In this document: piece after piece, positions 1-9,379 of the stretch
Numbering within the stretch: position 1 is the first letter of the stretch
How the letters are laid out: every line of letters begins with the position of its first letter
Source of the DNA: CAYWRZ01 sp964460845
Lineage (GTDB): Bacteria; Bacteroidota; Bacteroidia; Flavobacteriales_D; UBA2798
NCBI GenBank assembly: GCA_964460845.1
Contig: CAYWRZ010000008.1
Span: 62,001-126,000, forward strand
Length of the DNA: 64,000 nucleotides
Reading direction: 5' to 3'
Program-made: the position numbers and the translations under genes
The notes under the pieces: generated by a model
Database searches by the model: none
Told to the model about the DNA's origin: nothing
What the model saw: the letters and a program-made list of their open reading frames with translations, nothing else

Positions 1-227
1 GCACCCTGATCCCCGACCTTTCCCTCCGCAAAAAGACTTAGGCGATTATCTACCCGTAGTAGCCGAATACGCAAAAAACATCTGCACCTGTACATTCGCC
101 CTTTTTTTAGCTTCGGAAAATCTTTTTTTTGTAGTATCGACAACACACAGCGCCTGTCGGAGAACAGTATTAAATCTGGACCCAGTTCCGGGCTTCCCGG
201 AAATATGGATTAAATGCTCAAGTGAAA

Positions 228-1112
228 ATGGAACGGTTGGCCACTACTTACCTCGAATTGTCCGAACAGTCGGAAGTAAAAAGAGGAATTCGAAAATTCT
301 GTAAAAAGATAAGCACTTTTTCGCACGTCCCGCTTAACCGCAAACAGGTAGAGCGCATGAAGCCTTTTGCCAGCGATGCAATGGCCGATTTTATGGTCGA
401 TGTGCTGAAAAAATATAACATCCCCGACGAAAGACTGCATCATTTTTCGGCGGTGACCTACTGGTATAGTTTAGCGCTGATCACCCTCAACAGTTCTCCC
501 AAATCAATTGCTTATCTGGAGCAGCTTACCGAATCGCTTACCGCAGTAAAGCACGAAACCGTAAGTCTCTTGCGTAAACTCTTCGAAAGCGCACAGGAAA
601 AGCCCGCAATTGCGCCCCTGCAAGAAGCGATAGAAAGGTATTATCAGGCATTAAAACCCGAAATCGAAGCCTATTCCTGGGCCACGGAAACAGGTTTGGT
701 GGTACCCGAAAACAACTATAAGTGGAATGTGGATCTAATACTCACAACCGACGGAGAAACCTGGCGCGATGTCAATAAGCTCTCTGAGAAAGAAAAGCTC
801 GAATGTGTCAGCATGACCGTAAAGGTGTTCGGTGAGGCCCTGGGCGACGGGAAGAGCTGGGAGATTATCGTCCGCAACCCCGATAAAATGCTGGCCCGAT
901 GGCCAGGCAGTGCACCGCAAAAAATCAAAACCGCCAAAGGGGGCTACGCCGATTTGGGCACTAACCCCAGTCTGCTCAACCTGAAAGATCTGATCAAAGA
1001 AACGGAATCCATCCTCGGCGTGAAATTCCAACGAAAATTAGCTCATTCTGAATTTTCGAAAGGAATACGGAATAAAAATGCCGTGCAGGAATGGCTTGAT
1101 GAGGAGGGATAA
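228..1112 (+). CDS. conserved hypothetical protein, 294 aa
   Basis: I do not recognise this protein family. The product is soluble and largely helical, with no signal peptide, membrane segment or obvious catalytic motif. The N-terminal third is basic; the central part (about residues 80-140) is amphipathic helix; the C-terminal third holds Gly/Asp-containing loops. ATG at 228 is preferred over an in-frame GTG at 222 six bases upstream. The gene stands alone: the upstream bases hold no supportable gene, and downstream it runs directly into a tandem repeat array that separates it from convergent recQ. Codon use resembles the neighbouring genes, so it is probably a real gene, but nothing here supports a function. 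Confidence 0.75.
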   Translation: MERLATTYLELSEQSEVKRGIRKFCKKISTFSHVPLNRKQVERMKPFASDAMADFMVDVLKKYNIPDERLHHFSAVTYWYSLALITLNSSPKSIAYLEQLTESLTAVKHETVSLLRKLFESAQEKPAIAPLQEAIERYYQALKPEIEAYSWATETGLVVPENNYKWNVDLILTTDGETWRDVNKLSEKEKLECVSMTVKVFGEALGDGKSWEIIVRNPDKMLARWPGSAPQKIKTAKGGYADLGTNPSLLNLKDLIKETESILGVKFQRKLAHSEFSKGIRNKNAVQEWLDEEG

Positions 1113-1113
1113 A

Positions 1114-1963
1114 CAGCGGCCTCGACTTCGCTCGGCCGCCAGTGTGTTTTTTGGCTTCGCTCAGCCACCTATGTGTTTTTCCAATGCGGTGTTTTCAACT
1201 TCGCTCGACCGTCAGGATTTCCCCGATACTTTGTGTTTAATTCTACGCAGCAGCCCAACTAAGACAGTGCCGTAGGTGGCGGGGTAAAGGCGGCCTCGAC
1301 TTCGCTCGGCCGCCAGTGTGTTTTTTGGCTTCGCTCAGCCACCTATGTGTTTTTCCAATGCGGTGTTTTCAACTTCGCTCGACCGTCAGGATTTCCCCGA
1401 TACTTTGTGTTTAATTCTACGCAGCAGCCCAACTAAGACAGTGCCGTAGGTGGCGGGGTAAAGGCGGCCTCGACTTCGCTCGGCCGCCAGTGTGTTTTTT
1501 GGCTTCGCTCAGCCGCCGGTATTTTTTTCCAATGTGATGTTTTCAACTCCGCTCGACCGTCAGGATTTTCCCGATACTTTGTGTTTAATTCTACGCAGCC
1601 ACCCAACAAAACAGTACCATAAGTGACTGAGCGAANNNNNNNNNNNNNNNNNNNNNNNNNNNNNNNNNNNNNNNNNNNNNNNNNNNNNNNNNNNNNNNNN
1701 NNNNNNNNNNNNNNNNNNNNNNNNNNNNNNNNNNNGATGGCTGAGCAAAGGTAGCAGGGTAAAGGTGGCTGAGCGAAGCCGAAGCCACCGGTATTTTTTC
1801 CAATGTGATGTTTTCAACTTCGCTCAACTGTCAGAGTTTTCCCGATACTTTGTGTTTAATTCTACGCAGCCACACAACTAAGACAGTGCCATAAGTGACT
1901 GAGCGAAGATGGCTGAGCAAAGGTAGCAGGGTAAAGGTGGCTGAGCGAAGCCGAAGCCACCGA
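1114..1963. repeat. tandem array of ~174-bp hairpin-rich repeat, broken by an assembly gap
   Basis: The motif CGGCCTCGACTTCGCTCGG begins at 1117, 1291 and 1465, giving a period of exactly 174 bp. Past the gap, GATGGCTGAGCAAAGG recurs at 1736 and 1908 (172 bp apart). The first two units are almost identical; later ones have diverged. Each unit carries short inverted repeats, such as GGCGGCC...GGCCGCC around a TCGACTTCGCTC loop and GGTGGCT...AGCCACC around GAGCGAAGCCGA. The array lies between convergent genes (the 228-1112 gene and recQ), where such hairpins could end both transcripts. TTCGCTC/GAGCGAAG hairpin repeats are frequent between genes in Bacteroidota. No coding potential is seen. Confidence 0.9.
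1636..1735. other. 100-N assembly gap
   Basis: Exactly 100 consecutive N, the conventional placeholder for a scaffold gap of unknown size. It falls inside the tandem repeat, so the true number of repeat units is unknown and may be larger than what is seen. Confidence 0.98.
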
Positions 1964-4162
1964 TCAATTCGCCATCTCACTCATAAATTTAATCCGCATC
2001 AATCGAAGTTCTTCTTCGGTATAAGCGCCTTCAAATTCGCGGTACGCTTCATCGAGGGCATCGGTTTCGGCTTCGCGGAAGTAATCGTAAATTTCTTCCT
2101 GATTATCTTCATCAAGGATATCGTCGATGTAATAATCAATATTGATACGGGTTCCCGACGATACGATAGATTCGAGCTCAGCAATAATTTCGCTTTGCGA
2201 TTTACCCTGAGCTTTCCCAATCGATTCGAGCGACAGCTTACGATCTATGTTTTGAATAATCTGCACCTTACTGCCCGATTTATTCACCACCGACCGAACC
2301 ACAAAATCTTGCGGGCGTTCAATGTCATTTTCTTTGACGTAGCGTTCGATAAACTCAACAAACGGACGCCCGAAACGTTCGGCTTTGCCCATTCCCACAC
2401 CGGCAACAGAAGTAAGTTCCTGCAAGGTAACCGGATATTGAATGGCCATATCTTCGAGTGAAGGGTCCTGAAACACCACGAAAGGCGGTACGTTACGTTG
2501 CCTTGCGATATGACGGCGCAAATCCTTCAGTTGTGCGAATAATCCTTCATCGACTGCACCGGAACCCGATTTGGCAGAAGTGATCTCCTCATCCTCTTCG
2601 TGACCGTCGCCTTCATAATCATGCTCTTTCAAGATGCTGAAAGAAACCGGATTTTCGAGAAATTCGCGTCCACTTTCAGTGAGCTGCAACGTGCCATACG
2701 TATCCACATCTTTTACGATAAAGCCGGCCACCATGGTCTGACGTATAACGGCATTCCAAAAACGATCCGTTTTTTCGGCGCCTTTGCCGAAAAGCTCAAG
2801 GCGGTCATGCTTATAAGTCCTGACATCATTGGTCAAATCGCCCATCAGGATATTCACGATATGGCGGGCATGATGCCGTTCTTTGGTTTCGGCTACGGTA
2901 TCCAGCATCAGCGCCACCTCGTCTTTTCCTTCTACTTTTTCGCGCGGACTACGGCAGTTGTCACACATTTTCCCGCAATCGGCCTCGTCAAAAGTTTCGC
3001 CGAAATAATACAGCAGATACTTGCGGCGACACATAGACGTTTCGGCAAAAGAAACGATTTCGTGTAGCAGTTGCTTACCGATTTCTATTTCAGAAACGAG
3101 CTTACCGTTGAGAAATTTTTCCAGCTTTTCCACGTCTTTGTAGCTGTAAAAGGCCAGGCAATGACCTTCGTTCCCGTCGCGACCAGCACGCCCCGTCTCC
3201 TGGTAGTATGATTCGAGACTTTTAGGAATATCGTGGTGAATAACGTAGCGCACATCGGGCTTGTCGATTCCCATTCCGAAAGCGATAGTCGCCACAATGA
3301 CCTGGGCTTCTTCCATCAGAAACATATCCTGATGACGCGCGCGCGCAGAAGCATCCATTCCGGCATGATAGGCCAAAGCCTGTATACCGTTCACCTTCAG
3401 CATCTCGGTAATTTCTTCCACTTTCTTGCGGCTAAGGCAATAGACGATACCCGATTTCCCCGGCCGGGCTTTGATAAAGCGGATAATCTCCTTAATGACA
3501 TCGCGTTTGGGACGCACCTCGTAATAGAGGTTGGTACGATTAAATGAAGCTTCAAAGAAAGCTGCATCCATCATACCCAGGTTTTTCTGAATGTCGGTCT
3601 GTACTTTTTTCGTAGCGGTAGCAGTCAGGGCAATAATGGGTACATCTCCCCCTAATTGTTCCATCATGGGACGCAGACGGCGGTATTCCGGACGGAAATC
3701 GTGTCCCCATTCGGAAATACAGTGGGCCTCGTCTATGGCGAAGAACGAAATTTTGATAGTAGTCAGGAAATCAATGTTTTCCTGCTTGGTCAACGATTCA
3801 GGAGCTACGTACAGCAGCTTGGTTTTCCCTTCAAGAATATTGCGTTTAACCCGGCTCGTTTCGGTTTTGCTTAACGATGAATTAAGAAAATGCGCGATGC
3901 TGTCGTCGGTGCCGAAAGTGCGGATCGAATCAACCTGATTCTTCATCAGCGCAATGAGCGGCGAAACCACAATGGCCGTACCTTCCATCATCAGCGCAGG
4001 AAGCTGGTAACAAAGTGATTTTCCTCCTCCCGTAGGCATAATCACAAAAGTATGTTTGCCGGCCAGCACGTTACGTACTATACGCTCCTGATGGCCTTTA
4101 AACTGGTTGAATCCGAAAAACTTATAAAGCGCTTCTTTGGGAGAAATGGCGAGCGTTTCCAT
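1964..4162 (-). CDS. recQ: ATP-dependent DNA helicase RecQ
   Basis: RecQ is a 3'-5' superfamily 2 helicase acting in recombination and replication-fork repair. Walker A is TGGGKS around residue 47, and the DEAH box lies at 144-147 inside the RecQ hallmark IDEAHCISEWGHDFRPEY. Helicase motifs IV-VI follow (YYQETGRAGRDG), then the four-Cys zinc site (about 390-415), the winged-helix RQC domain, and an HRDC domain (about 545-620). A helical acidic tail of roughly 100 residues follows HRDC, making the protein (732 aa) longer than E. coli RecQ, as I expect for this phylum. The start is ATG at 4162. The 3' end abuts the repeat array, and there are 271 bases with no gene between its start and the next minus-strand gene. 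Confidence 0.97.
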   Translation of the reverse strand: METLAISPKEALYKFFGFNQFKGHQERIVRNVLAGKHTFVIMPTGGGKSLCYQLPALMMEGTAIVVSPLIALMKNQVDSIRTFGTDDSIAHFLNSSLSKTETSRVKRNILEGKTKLLYVAPESLTKQENIDFLTTIKISFFAIDEAHCISEWGHDFRPEYRRLRPMMEQLGGDVPIIALTATATKKVQTDIQKNLGMMDAAFFEASFNRTNLYYEVRPKRDVIKEIIRFIKARPGKSGIVYCLSRKKVEEITEMLKVNGIQALAYHAGMDASARARHQDMFLMEEAQVIVATIAFGMGIDKPDVRYVIHHDIPKSLESYYQETGRAGRDGNEGHCLAFYSYKDVEKLEKFLNGKLVSEIEIGKQLLHEIVSFAETSMCRRKYLLYYFGETFDEADCGKMCDNCRSPREKVEGKDEVALMLDTVAETKERHHARHIVNILMGDLTNDVRTYKHDRLELFGKGAEKTDRFWNAVIRQTMVAGFIVKDVDTYGTLQLTESGREFLENPVSFSILKEHDYEGDGHEEDEEITSAKSGSGAVDEGLFAQLKDLRRHIARQRNVPPFVVFQDPSLEDMAIQYPVTLQELTSVAGVGMGKAERFGRPFVEFIERYVKENDIERPQDFVVRSVVNKSGSKVQIIQNIDRKLSLESIGKAQGKSQSEIIAELESIVSSGTRINIDYYIDDILDEDNQEEIYDYFREAETDALDEAYREFEGAYTEEELRLMRIKFMSEMAN

Positions 4163-4433
4163 TATTTTTTTTGGTTTTTTAACTTATTTGGTGTGCAGGT
4201 GTAAAATTTACTCTAAGATAGTACAAAAATTTCGGGACTTTTTAACAAAACGAATACTATTTTTTCATCATTCTATTATGCGGCACTTTTGACCGATAAA
4301 CGGTAAAGGTCGGGGAGGAATGGGAATCGAAAACGATTGCATTCGCGGCTAATACGTGCATGAAGGGCTGCCCCTCTTTTCTTGTAAAAAAGCGGGGTTA
4401 AACAGAAAATGGAATACGCAACAGAGAAAAATT

Positions 4434-5126
4434 TTAATGTAAGGTCAGCGCTTTTTCTTCAAAAAACTTCCATAGCTTATCTTCCGGAACAGGCGCTTCT
4501 ATACACAAAGGCGTTTGGGTAACGGGGTGTAAAAACTCGGCCTTGCGGGCATGAAGATGAATAGACGCATCGCGGTTACTGCGTTCAGCGCCGTATTTGA
4601 GATCGCCTTTGATCGAGCTTCCCATAGCAGCAAGCTGTACACGTATCTGATGATGCCGACCGGTAAGAGGCTTAATTTCGAGCAGATGGTAATTATCGCC
4701 CGAAACCAGCAGGCGGTATTCCAGTTCCGAACGTTTGGCTCCCGGTCGCTCTGCGGCATAAGCCCGCGAACGGTTGTTTTTTTCGTCTTTGATCAGGAAA
4801 TGTACCAGTCGGCCGGAATCGGCTGCCGGTCGTTGTTTGACTACCGCCCAGTACGTTTTCTGTACGTCTCTATTACGAAAGCTTTCGGCCAGGCGGCTCA
4901 GAGACTTGCTCGTGCGGGCAAAAATAACCACCCCGCTTACCGGTCTGTCGATGCGGTGTACCACGCCGAGAAACACGTTGCCGGGCTTATTGTATTTTCG
5001 TTTCAGGTAATGCTTCAGCAATTCACTCAGAGGCTCGTCTCCGGTTTTATCTCCCTGCACAATATCCGACGGGCGTTTGTTCACCACCAGCAGGTGATTG
5101 TCTTCGTACAGCACCTCAGGTTCCAT
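4434..5126 (-). CDS. RluA-family RNA pseudouridine synthase
   Basis: Converts specific uridines in rRNA or tRNA to pseudouridine. The catalytic motif HRIDRPVSGV (about residues 57-66) carries the essential Asp. The N-terminal VLYEDNHLLVVNKRP and the later LTGRHHQIRVQLA are the other two family motifs. At 230 aa there is no S4 RNA-binding domain, which fits the short RluA/RluC-like single-domain enzymes rather than RluD. The target nucleotide cannot be told from sequence. The start codon lies 5 bases after the panB stop, so the two are almost certainly cotranscribed; there is no obvious functional link to pantothenate synthesis. Confidence 0.93.
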   Translation of the reverse strand: MEPEVLYEDNHLLVVNKRPSDIVQGDKTGDEPLSELLKHYLKRKYNKPGNVFLGVVHRIDRPVSGVVIFARTSKSLSRLAESFRNRDVQKTYWAVVKQRPAADSGRLVHFLIKDEKNNRSRAYAAERPGAKRSELEYRLLVSGDNYHLLEIKPLTGRHHQIRVQLAAMGSSIKGDLKYGAERSNRDASIHLHARKAEFLHPVTQTPLCIEAPVPEDKLWKFFEEKALTLH

Positions 5127-5131
5127 CCGAC

Positions 5132-5950
5132 TTAATATTGTTCTTTTTCATTAGGGAAGCTGCCCGAACGCACATCGGCGATGTATTGCTTTACACCCTG
5201 ATTAATAATATCATACAAATCGGCATAACGGCGCAGAAAACGCGGCTGGAACTCGGTATTGATGCCCAGCATATCGTGCATCACCAGCACCTGTCCGTCC
5301 ACTCCTCCACCCGCTCCGATGCCTATCACGGGGATACTCACTTCTTTTGCTACCCGAGTGGCCAGCGCAGCCGGTATTTTCTCCAGCACGATGGCAAAGC
5401 ACCCTACCAGCTCCAGTTGCCGGGCATCTTCGATAAGACGCTGGGCTTCTTCTTCCTCACGGGCACGCACTACGTAGGTACCGAATTTGTAGATAGACTG
5501 CGGGGTAAGTCCCAGGTGCCCCATTACAGGGATACCTGCCGTGAGAATACGTTCGACCGAATCTTTCACTTCGCGTCCGCCCTCCAGCTTTACGCCATGC
5601 GCACCCGATTCTTTCATAATACGAATGGCCGAATTGAGCGCTTCCTTCGAATTGCCCTGGTAGCTTCCAAAGGGCAGATCGACAATCACTAACGAACGTC
5701 TGATGGCTCTAACGACAGACGAAGCGTGGTAAATCATCTGATCGAGGGTAATCGGCAGCGTAGTCTCATGGCCGGCCATTACATTCGAAGCCGAATCTCC
5801 GACCAAAATCACATCAATTCCCGATTCGTCAATGATACGGGCCATAGAATAGTCGTAGGCCGTAAGCATGCTTATCTTCTCCCCCCGGGCCTTCATCTCC
5901 TGCAGCACACGGGTCGTTATCCGCTTTATTTCCTTTTTGGAAACTGACAT
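5132..5950 (-). CDS. panB: 3-methyl-2-oxobutanoate hydroxymethyltransferase (PanB)
   Basis: First committed step of pantothenate (and hence CoA) synthesis: transfers a hydroxymethyl group from 5,10-methylene-tetrahydrofolate to 2-oxoisovalerate, giving ketopantoate. The full-length TIM barrel (272 aa) has the expected motifs: ISMLTAYDYSMARI near the N-terminus, VGDSASNVMAGHETTLP with metal-binding Asp, VDLPFGSYQG, KLEGG, PVMGHLGLTPQS and IPVIGIGAGGGVDGQVLV. It is the upstream gene of a two-gene unit with the pseudouridine synthase. No panC or panE is nearby. Confidence 0.97.
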   Translation of the reverse strand: MSVSKKEIKRITTRVLQEMKARGEKISMLTAYDYSMARIIDESGIDVILVGDSASNVMAGHETTLPITLDQMIYHASSVVRAIRRSLVIVDLPFGSYQGNSKEALNSAIRIMKESGAHGVKLEGGREVKDSVERILTAGIPVMGHLGLTPQSIYKFGTYVVRAREEEEAQRLIEDARQLELVGCFAIVLEKIPAALATRVAKEVSIPVIGIGAGGGVDGQVLVMHDMLGINTEFQPRFLRRYADLYDIINQGVKQYIADVRSGSFPNEKEQY

Positions 5951-6085
5951 AGCTCAAAATTTAGCTCAAAGCTACACAAATACGCTTAGATAATGGGTGC
6001 GGGAATGCATACAGACTGGCATTTTAACCGTTTTGCGTGCGGTTTGACCTAGGTATCGGTCTATACAGGGTCGGAAATTATTTAA

Positions 6086-6093
6086 TACATTTG
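6086..6093 (+). promoter_or_regulatory. candidate -7 promoter element (TACATTTG)
   Basis: An exact match to the Bacteroidota -7 consensus TAnnTTTG, 33 bases before the ATG of the lipoprotein gene at 6126, in the divergent gap with panB. No convincing -33 TTTG lies at the right distance, so support is only partial. Confidence 0.45.
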
Positions 6094-6125
6094 TTTGCTA
6101 TAACTACACGAAAACTACTCCTGAT

Positions 6126-7154
6126 ATGCGTCGTTTGATAACTTATTGCGCGCTGGCAGTCGCTACTGTCTTCGGATCCTGCTCTACCGAGTTTGATGTG
6201 AACGCCCCCTGGCAGGATTATACGATAGTGTACGGGTTGCTTGACCCCAACGACAGTCTGCATTATGTAAAAATCAACAAGGCTTTTTTAGGGTCGGGTA
6301 GCGCTTACGACTATGCCGCCATCCGCGACTCTTCCGAATACGCACAGGTAGATGCACAAATCGAAGAATGGTCGGGCAATACACGGATAGCCGTGTATCC
6401 CCTGCGCGATACCGTATTGCAAAACCGCGAACCGGGGGTTTTTCATTCTCCCGATCACAAAGTGTATTATTTCATCCGTCCAAACCTCAACATCAGCGCC
6501 GAGTATCGGCTGCATGTCAGCCTGTTGGAAGGTGAAAAGATCGTGACCGGACGTACTACTATGGTAAAGGATTTTAACTTTTTAAATCCGCCGGTGCAGT
6601 TCTCCTTTATATCGGGTGTAGGCAACTACATGACTTTTTACCTCCGCTACAATACAGGACCCGAGGGACGTCGGTACGACACCTGGCTGTATTTCAATTA
6701 CGACGAAGAAACCACCTCCGGTACCGTCCGCAAGACACTTCCCTGGAAACTGGACAGCTACATTACCCTGAGTTTGGCCGGTAGCGAACGCCGCGAAATT
6801 ATCGGCAACGGCGAAGCATTCTATGCCTTTCTCAAAAGCCGCATTCCCGCACCCGATGCCAGCGTTATCCGACGTGTGGTACGCCCTATCGACCTTGTCG
6901 TAGTCGGTGTGTCAGACGATGTGTACACGTATATGAAAGTGAATGAGCCTTCTACCGGTCTGATTCAGGAAAAACCGGCTTTCACCAATATCGACAATGG
7001 AATCGGTGTGTTTTCGAGCCGTTTCACCAAAAAGCTGAGTCGCCCGATGAACCTGAATTCGACACGGGAGCTTTGTCAGGGGGCTTATACCGGCCACCTC
7101 GGCTTTTGTACGGATAACACTGACTGGGCCAGCGAAAGTTTCTTCTGCAACTAA
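6126..7154 (+). CDS. DUF4249-like outer-membrane-associated lipoprotein
   Basis: Has an N-terminal lipoprotein signal with lipobox FGSC and Cys19 as the lipidated residue. The mature part is beta-rich. The C-terminal stretch EPSTGLIQEKPAFTNI followed by NGIGVFSSR is characteristic of DUF4249 proteins, which in Bacteroidota often accompany TonB-dependent receptors. No such receptor gene is adjacent here, so this is an orphan. The function of the family is unknown to me; a surface or periplasmic location is inferred from the signal. A TACATTTG element 33 bases upstream may drive it. Confidence 0.75.
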   Translation: MRRLITYCALAVATVFGSCSTEFDVNAPWQDYTIVYGLLDPNDSLHYVKINKAFLGSGSAYDYAAIRDSSEYAQVDAQIEEWSGNTRIAVYPLRDTVLQNREPGVFHSPDHKVYYFIRPNLNISAEYRLHVSLLEGEKIVTGRTTMVKDFNFLNPPVQFSFISGVGNYMTFYLRYNTGPEGRRYDTWLYFNYDEETTSGTVRKTLPWKLDSYITLSLAGSERREIIGNGEAFYAFLKSRIPAPDASVIRRVVRPIDLVVVGVSDDVYTYMKVNEPSTGLIQEKPAFTNIDNGIGVFSSRFTKKLSRPMNLNSTRELCQGAYTGHLGFCTDNTDWASESFFCN

Positions 7155-7241
7155 GCCTTTTCACGACTTTCTGACGGATTGTCACCACCCGCTGACAGTA
7201 TTTGTCTGTCAAATTTTCCCGGTGGGAGACTGTTTCTCCAT

Positions 7242-7256
7242 TGGCACAAGGATTGA
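7242..7256 (+). promoter_or_regulatory. sigma-54-like element upstream of dnaK
   Basis: TGGCACAAGGATTGA matches the sigma-54 consensus TGGCACG-N4-TTGC at 9 of 11 fixed positions with the correct -24/-12 spacing. However, the normally invariant GC at -12 is GA here. It would place the transcript start near 7268, about 48 bases before the dnaK ATG. No CIRCE (HrcA) operator and no TAnnTTTG element is seen in this gap. Confidence 0.3.
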
Positions 7257-7315
7257 CTATAGAAATTCGGATTCTAAGTTTCTAACCCTATTATTTAAGA
7301 AAAACAGCAATCAAA

Positions 7316-9223
7316 ATGAGTAAAATAATCGGAATCGACCTTGGTACCACCAACTCGTGCGTAGCGGTGATGGAGGGAAACCAGCCGGTAGTGATACCTA
7401 ACAGCGAAGGTAAAAACACCACTCCTTCGGTAGTGGGTTTCGTAGAAGGCGGTGAACGTAAAGTCGGTGATCCGGCCAAACGACAGGCGATTACCAACCC
7501 GAGAAATACCATTTTCTCTATCAAACGTTTCATGGGCAACACCTTTGACGAAGTGTCAAAAGAAATCGGACGTGTGCCTTATGAAATAACACGCGGCGAA
7601 AACAATACGCCCCGGGTTAAAATCAACGACCGTCTATACACTCCGCAGGAAATATCGGCCATGGTACTTCAGAAAATGAAGAAAACTGCCGAAGATTACC
7701 TGGGACACGAAGTTCACGAAGCCGTAATTACCGTTCCTGCCTATTTTAACGACGCGCAGCGTCAGGCCACCAAAGAGGCCGGTGAAATCGCAGGACTTAA
7801 AGTACGCCGTATCATTAACGAGCCTACTGCCGCCTCGTTGGCGTATGGTCTCGACAAAAAAAACAGAGACATTAAAGTAGTCGTATTCGACTGCGGTGGC
7901 GGTACGCACGACGTATCGGTGCTCGAACTGGGCGACGGTGTATTTGAAGTAAAAGCTACCGACGGAGATACGCGCCTTGGAGGAGACGATTTTGACCAAA
8001 CGGTTATCGATTGGCTGGCCGAAGAATTTCTGAAAGACGAAGGCATTGATCTGCGTCAGGATCCGATGGCGTTACAACGCTTGAAAGAGGCCGCAGAAAA
8101 AGCTAAAATCGAGCTTTCCAGCACCACCAGCTCCGAAATCAACTTACCTTATATCATGCCGGTAAACGGCATACCCAAGCACCTTGTGCGCAGCCTGACC
8201 CGTGCCAAATTCGAGCAACTGGTGGACAGCCTGGTAAAACGCACCATCGAGCCCTGCCGCTCGGCATTGAAAAATTCGGGATTGTCGGTAAACGACATTG
8301 ACGAAATCATACTCGTAGGCGGCACGACCCGTATTCCTGCCATTCAGCAAGCCGTAAAAGAATTCTTTGGCAAAGAGCCTTCCAAAGGGGTGAATCCCGA
8401 CGAAGTGGTAGCGCTCGGCGCGGCCATACAGGGCGCCGTACTTACCGGAGAAGTAAAAGACGTGCTGCTGCTCGACGTAACTCCTCTCTCGCTCGGTATC
8501 GAAACCATGGGCGGTGTAATGACCAAGCTTATCGAAGCCAATACCACCATTCCCAGCAAAAAAACCGAAACGTTCTCGACCGCCAGCGACAACCAGCCTT
8601 CCGTAACCATTCACGTGTTGCAAGGCGAACGCTCTATGGCACGCGACAACCGCACCATCGGGCAGTTTAACCTCGACGGCATACCTCCCGCACAACGCGG
8701 TGTACCCCAGATTGAGGTAACGTTCGACATCGACGCGAACGGTATCCTTCAGGTATCGGCACGCGACAAAGCCACCGGAAAAGCACAGAACATCCGTATT
8801 GAAGCAAGCTCCGGTCTGAGCAAGGATGAAATCGAAAAAATGAAGAAAGAGGCCGAAGCCAATGCCGAAACCGATCGCAAAAACCGCGAAATTGCCGACA
8901 AGCTGAACCAGGCCGACAGCCTGATTTTCCAAACCGAAAAACAGTTGAAAGAATTCGGTGACAAGCTACCGGCCGACAAAAAGCAGCCTATTGAAAACGC
9001 ACTGGCCGAGCTCAAAAAAGCACACGAAAGCAAAGAACCCGAAGCCATCGATAAGGCAATGGGCGAGCTGAACAATGTGTTTCAGGCAGCCGCACAGGAA
9101 ATGTACGCACAAAGCGGAGGAGCACCCGGCGGCGAAAATCCGCAGGGCGACAACGAAAGTCAATCGCCAAACGATCAGGAAGTCACTGATGTGGACTTCG
9201 AAGAAGTGAAAGACAAAAAATAA
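7316..9223 (+). CDS. dnaK: chaperone protein DnaK (Hsp70)
   Basis: Central Hsp70 chaperone. ATPase domain (about residues 1-385) begins IGIDLGTTNSCVAVMEG and carries NEPTAASLAYGLD, the phosphate-binding VFDCGGGTHDVSVLE and ILVGGTTRIPA. The substrate-binding domain (about 390-510) starts at the LLLDVTPLSLGIETMGG linker region. A helical lid follows, ending in an acidic EVTDVDFEEV tail, the usual DnaK C-terminus. Length (635 aa) is normal. GrpE and DnaJ are not adjacent, so this is a monocistronic dnaK, with a strong hairpin about 25 bases downstream. It sits about 30 kb from groESL. Confidence 0.98.
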   Translation: MSKIIGIDLGTTNSCVAVMEGNQPVVIPNSEGKNTTPSVVGFVEGGERKVGDPAKRQAITNPRNTIFSIKRFMGNTFDEVSKEIGRVPYEITRGENNTPRVKINDRLYTPQEISAMVLQKMKKTAEDYLGHEVHEAVITVPAYFNDAQRQATKEAGEIAGLKVRRIINEPTAASLAYGLDKKNRDIKVVVFDCGGGTHDVSVLELGDGVFEVKATDGDTRLGGDDFDQTVIDWLAEEFLKDEGIDLRQDPMALQRLKEAAEKAKIELSSTTSSEINLPYIMPVNGIPKHLVRSLTRAKFEQLVDSLVKRTIEPCRSALKNSGLSVNDIDEIILVGGTTRIPAIQQAVKEFFGKEPSKGVNPDEVVALGAAIQGAVLTGEVKDVLLLDVTPLSLGIETMGGVMTKLIEANTTIPSKKTETFSTASDNQPSVTIHVLQGERSMARDNRTIGQFNLDGIPPAQRGVPQIEVTFDIDANGILQVSARDKATGKAQNIRIEASSGLSKDEIEKMKKEAEANAETDRKNREIADKLNQADSLIFQTEKQLKEFGDKLPADKKQPIENALAELKKAHESKEPEAIDKAMGELNNVFQAAAQEMYAQSGGAPGGENPQGDNESQSPNDQEVTDVDFEEVKDKK

Positions 9224-9248
9224 AAAGTCCTCCCGCTTTTTAATTCAA

Positions 9249-9277
9249 CGAGAGAGCTGCCAAAGGCAGCTCTCTCG
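9249..9277 (+). terminator. intrinsic terminator-like hairpin after dnaK
   Basis: Perfect 13-bp stem CGAGAGAGCTGCC / GGCAGCTCTCTCG with an AAA loop, 25 bases after the dnaK stop. Only a weak T-tract follows, as often happens in this phylum. Confidence 0.75.
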
Positions 9278-9379
9278 CCGTTTATAAGCAACCCGAAACG
9301 AACCTTCATCGGGCGTTAAAATTGGTTCCGACGCAAAGTGATTTTCACGCAACTTTAAGCACACCAAATCACGAAAGCC

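Noticed and set aside
1..227. Possible tail of a gene entering from the left (open frame to a TAG at 39-41)
   Set aside because: Only 12 codons are visible; too short to support a call. The other open frame here has no start and noncoding-looking composition.
1078..1275. 65-aa ORF inside the hairpin repeats
   Set aside because: It is a translation of repeat DNA overlapping the end of the 228-1112 gene; the same sequence recurs in each unit.
8144..8932. 262-aa ORF antisense to dnaK (and other long antisense ORFs to groEL, topA, comEC)
   Set aside because: Codon-bias shadows of highly expressed or GC-skewed genes; they have no recognisable domains and are fully contained in strong genes.
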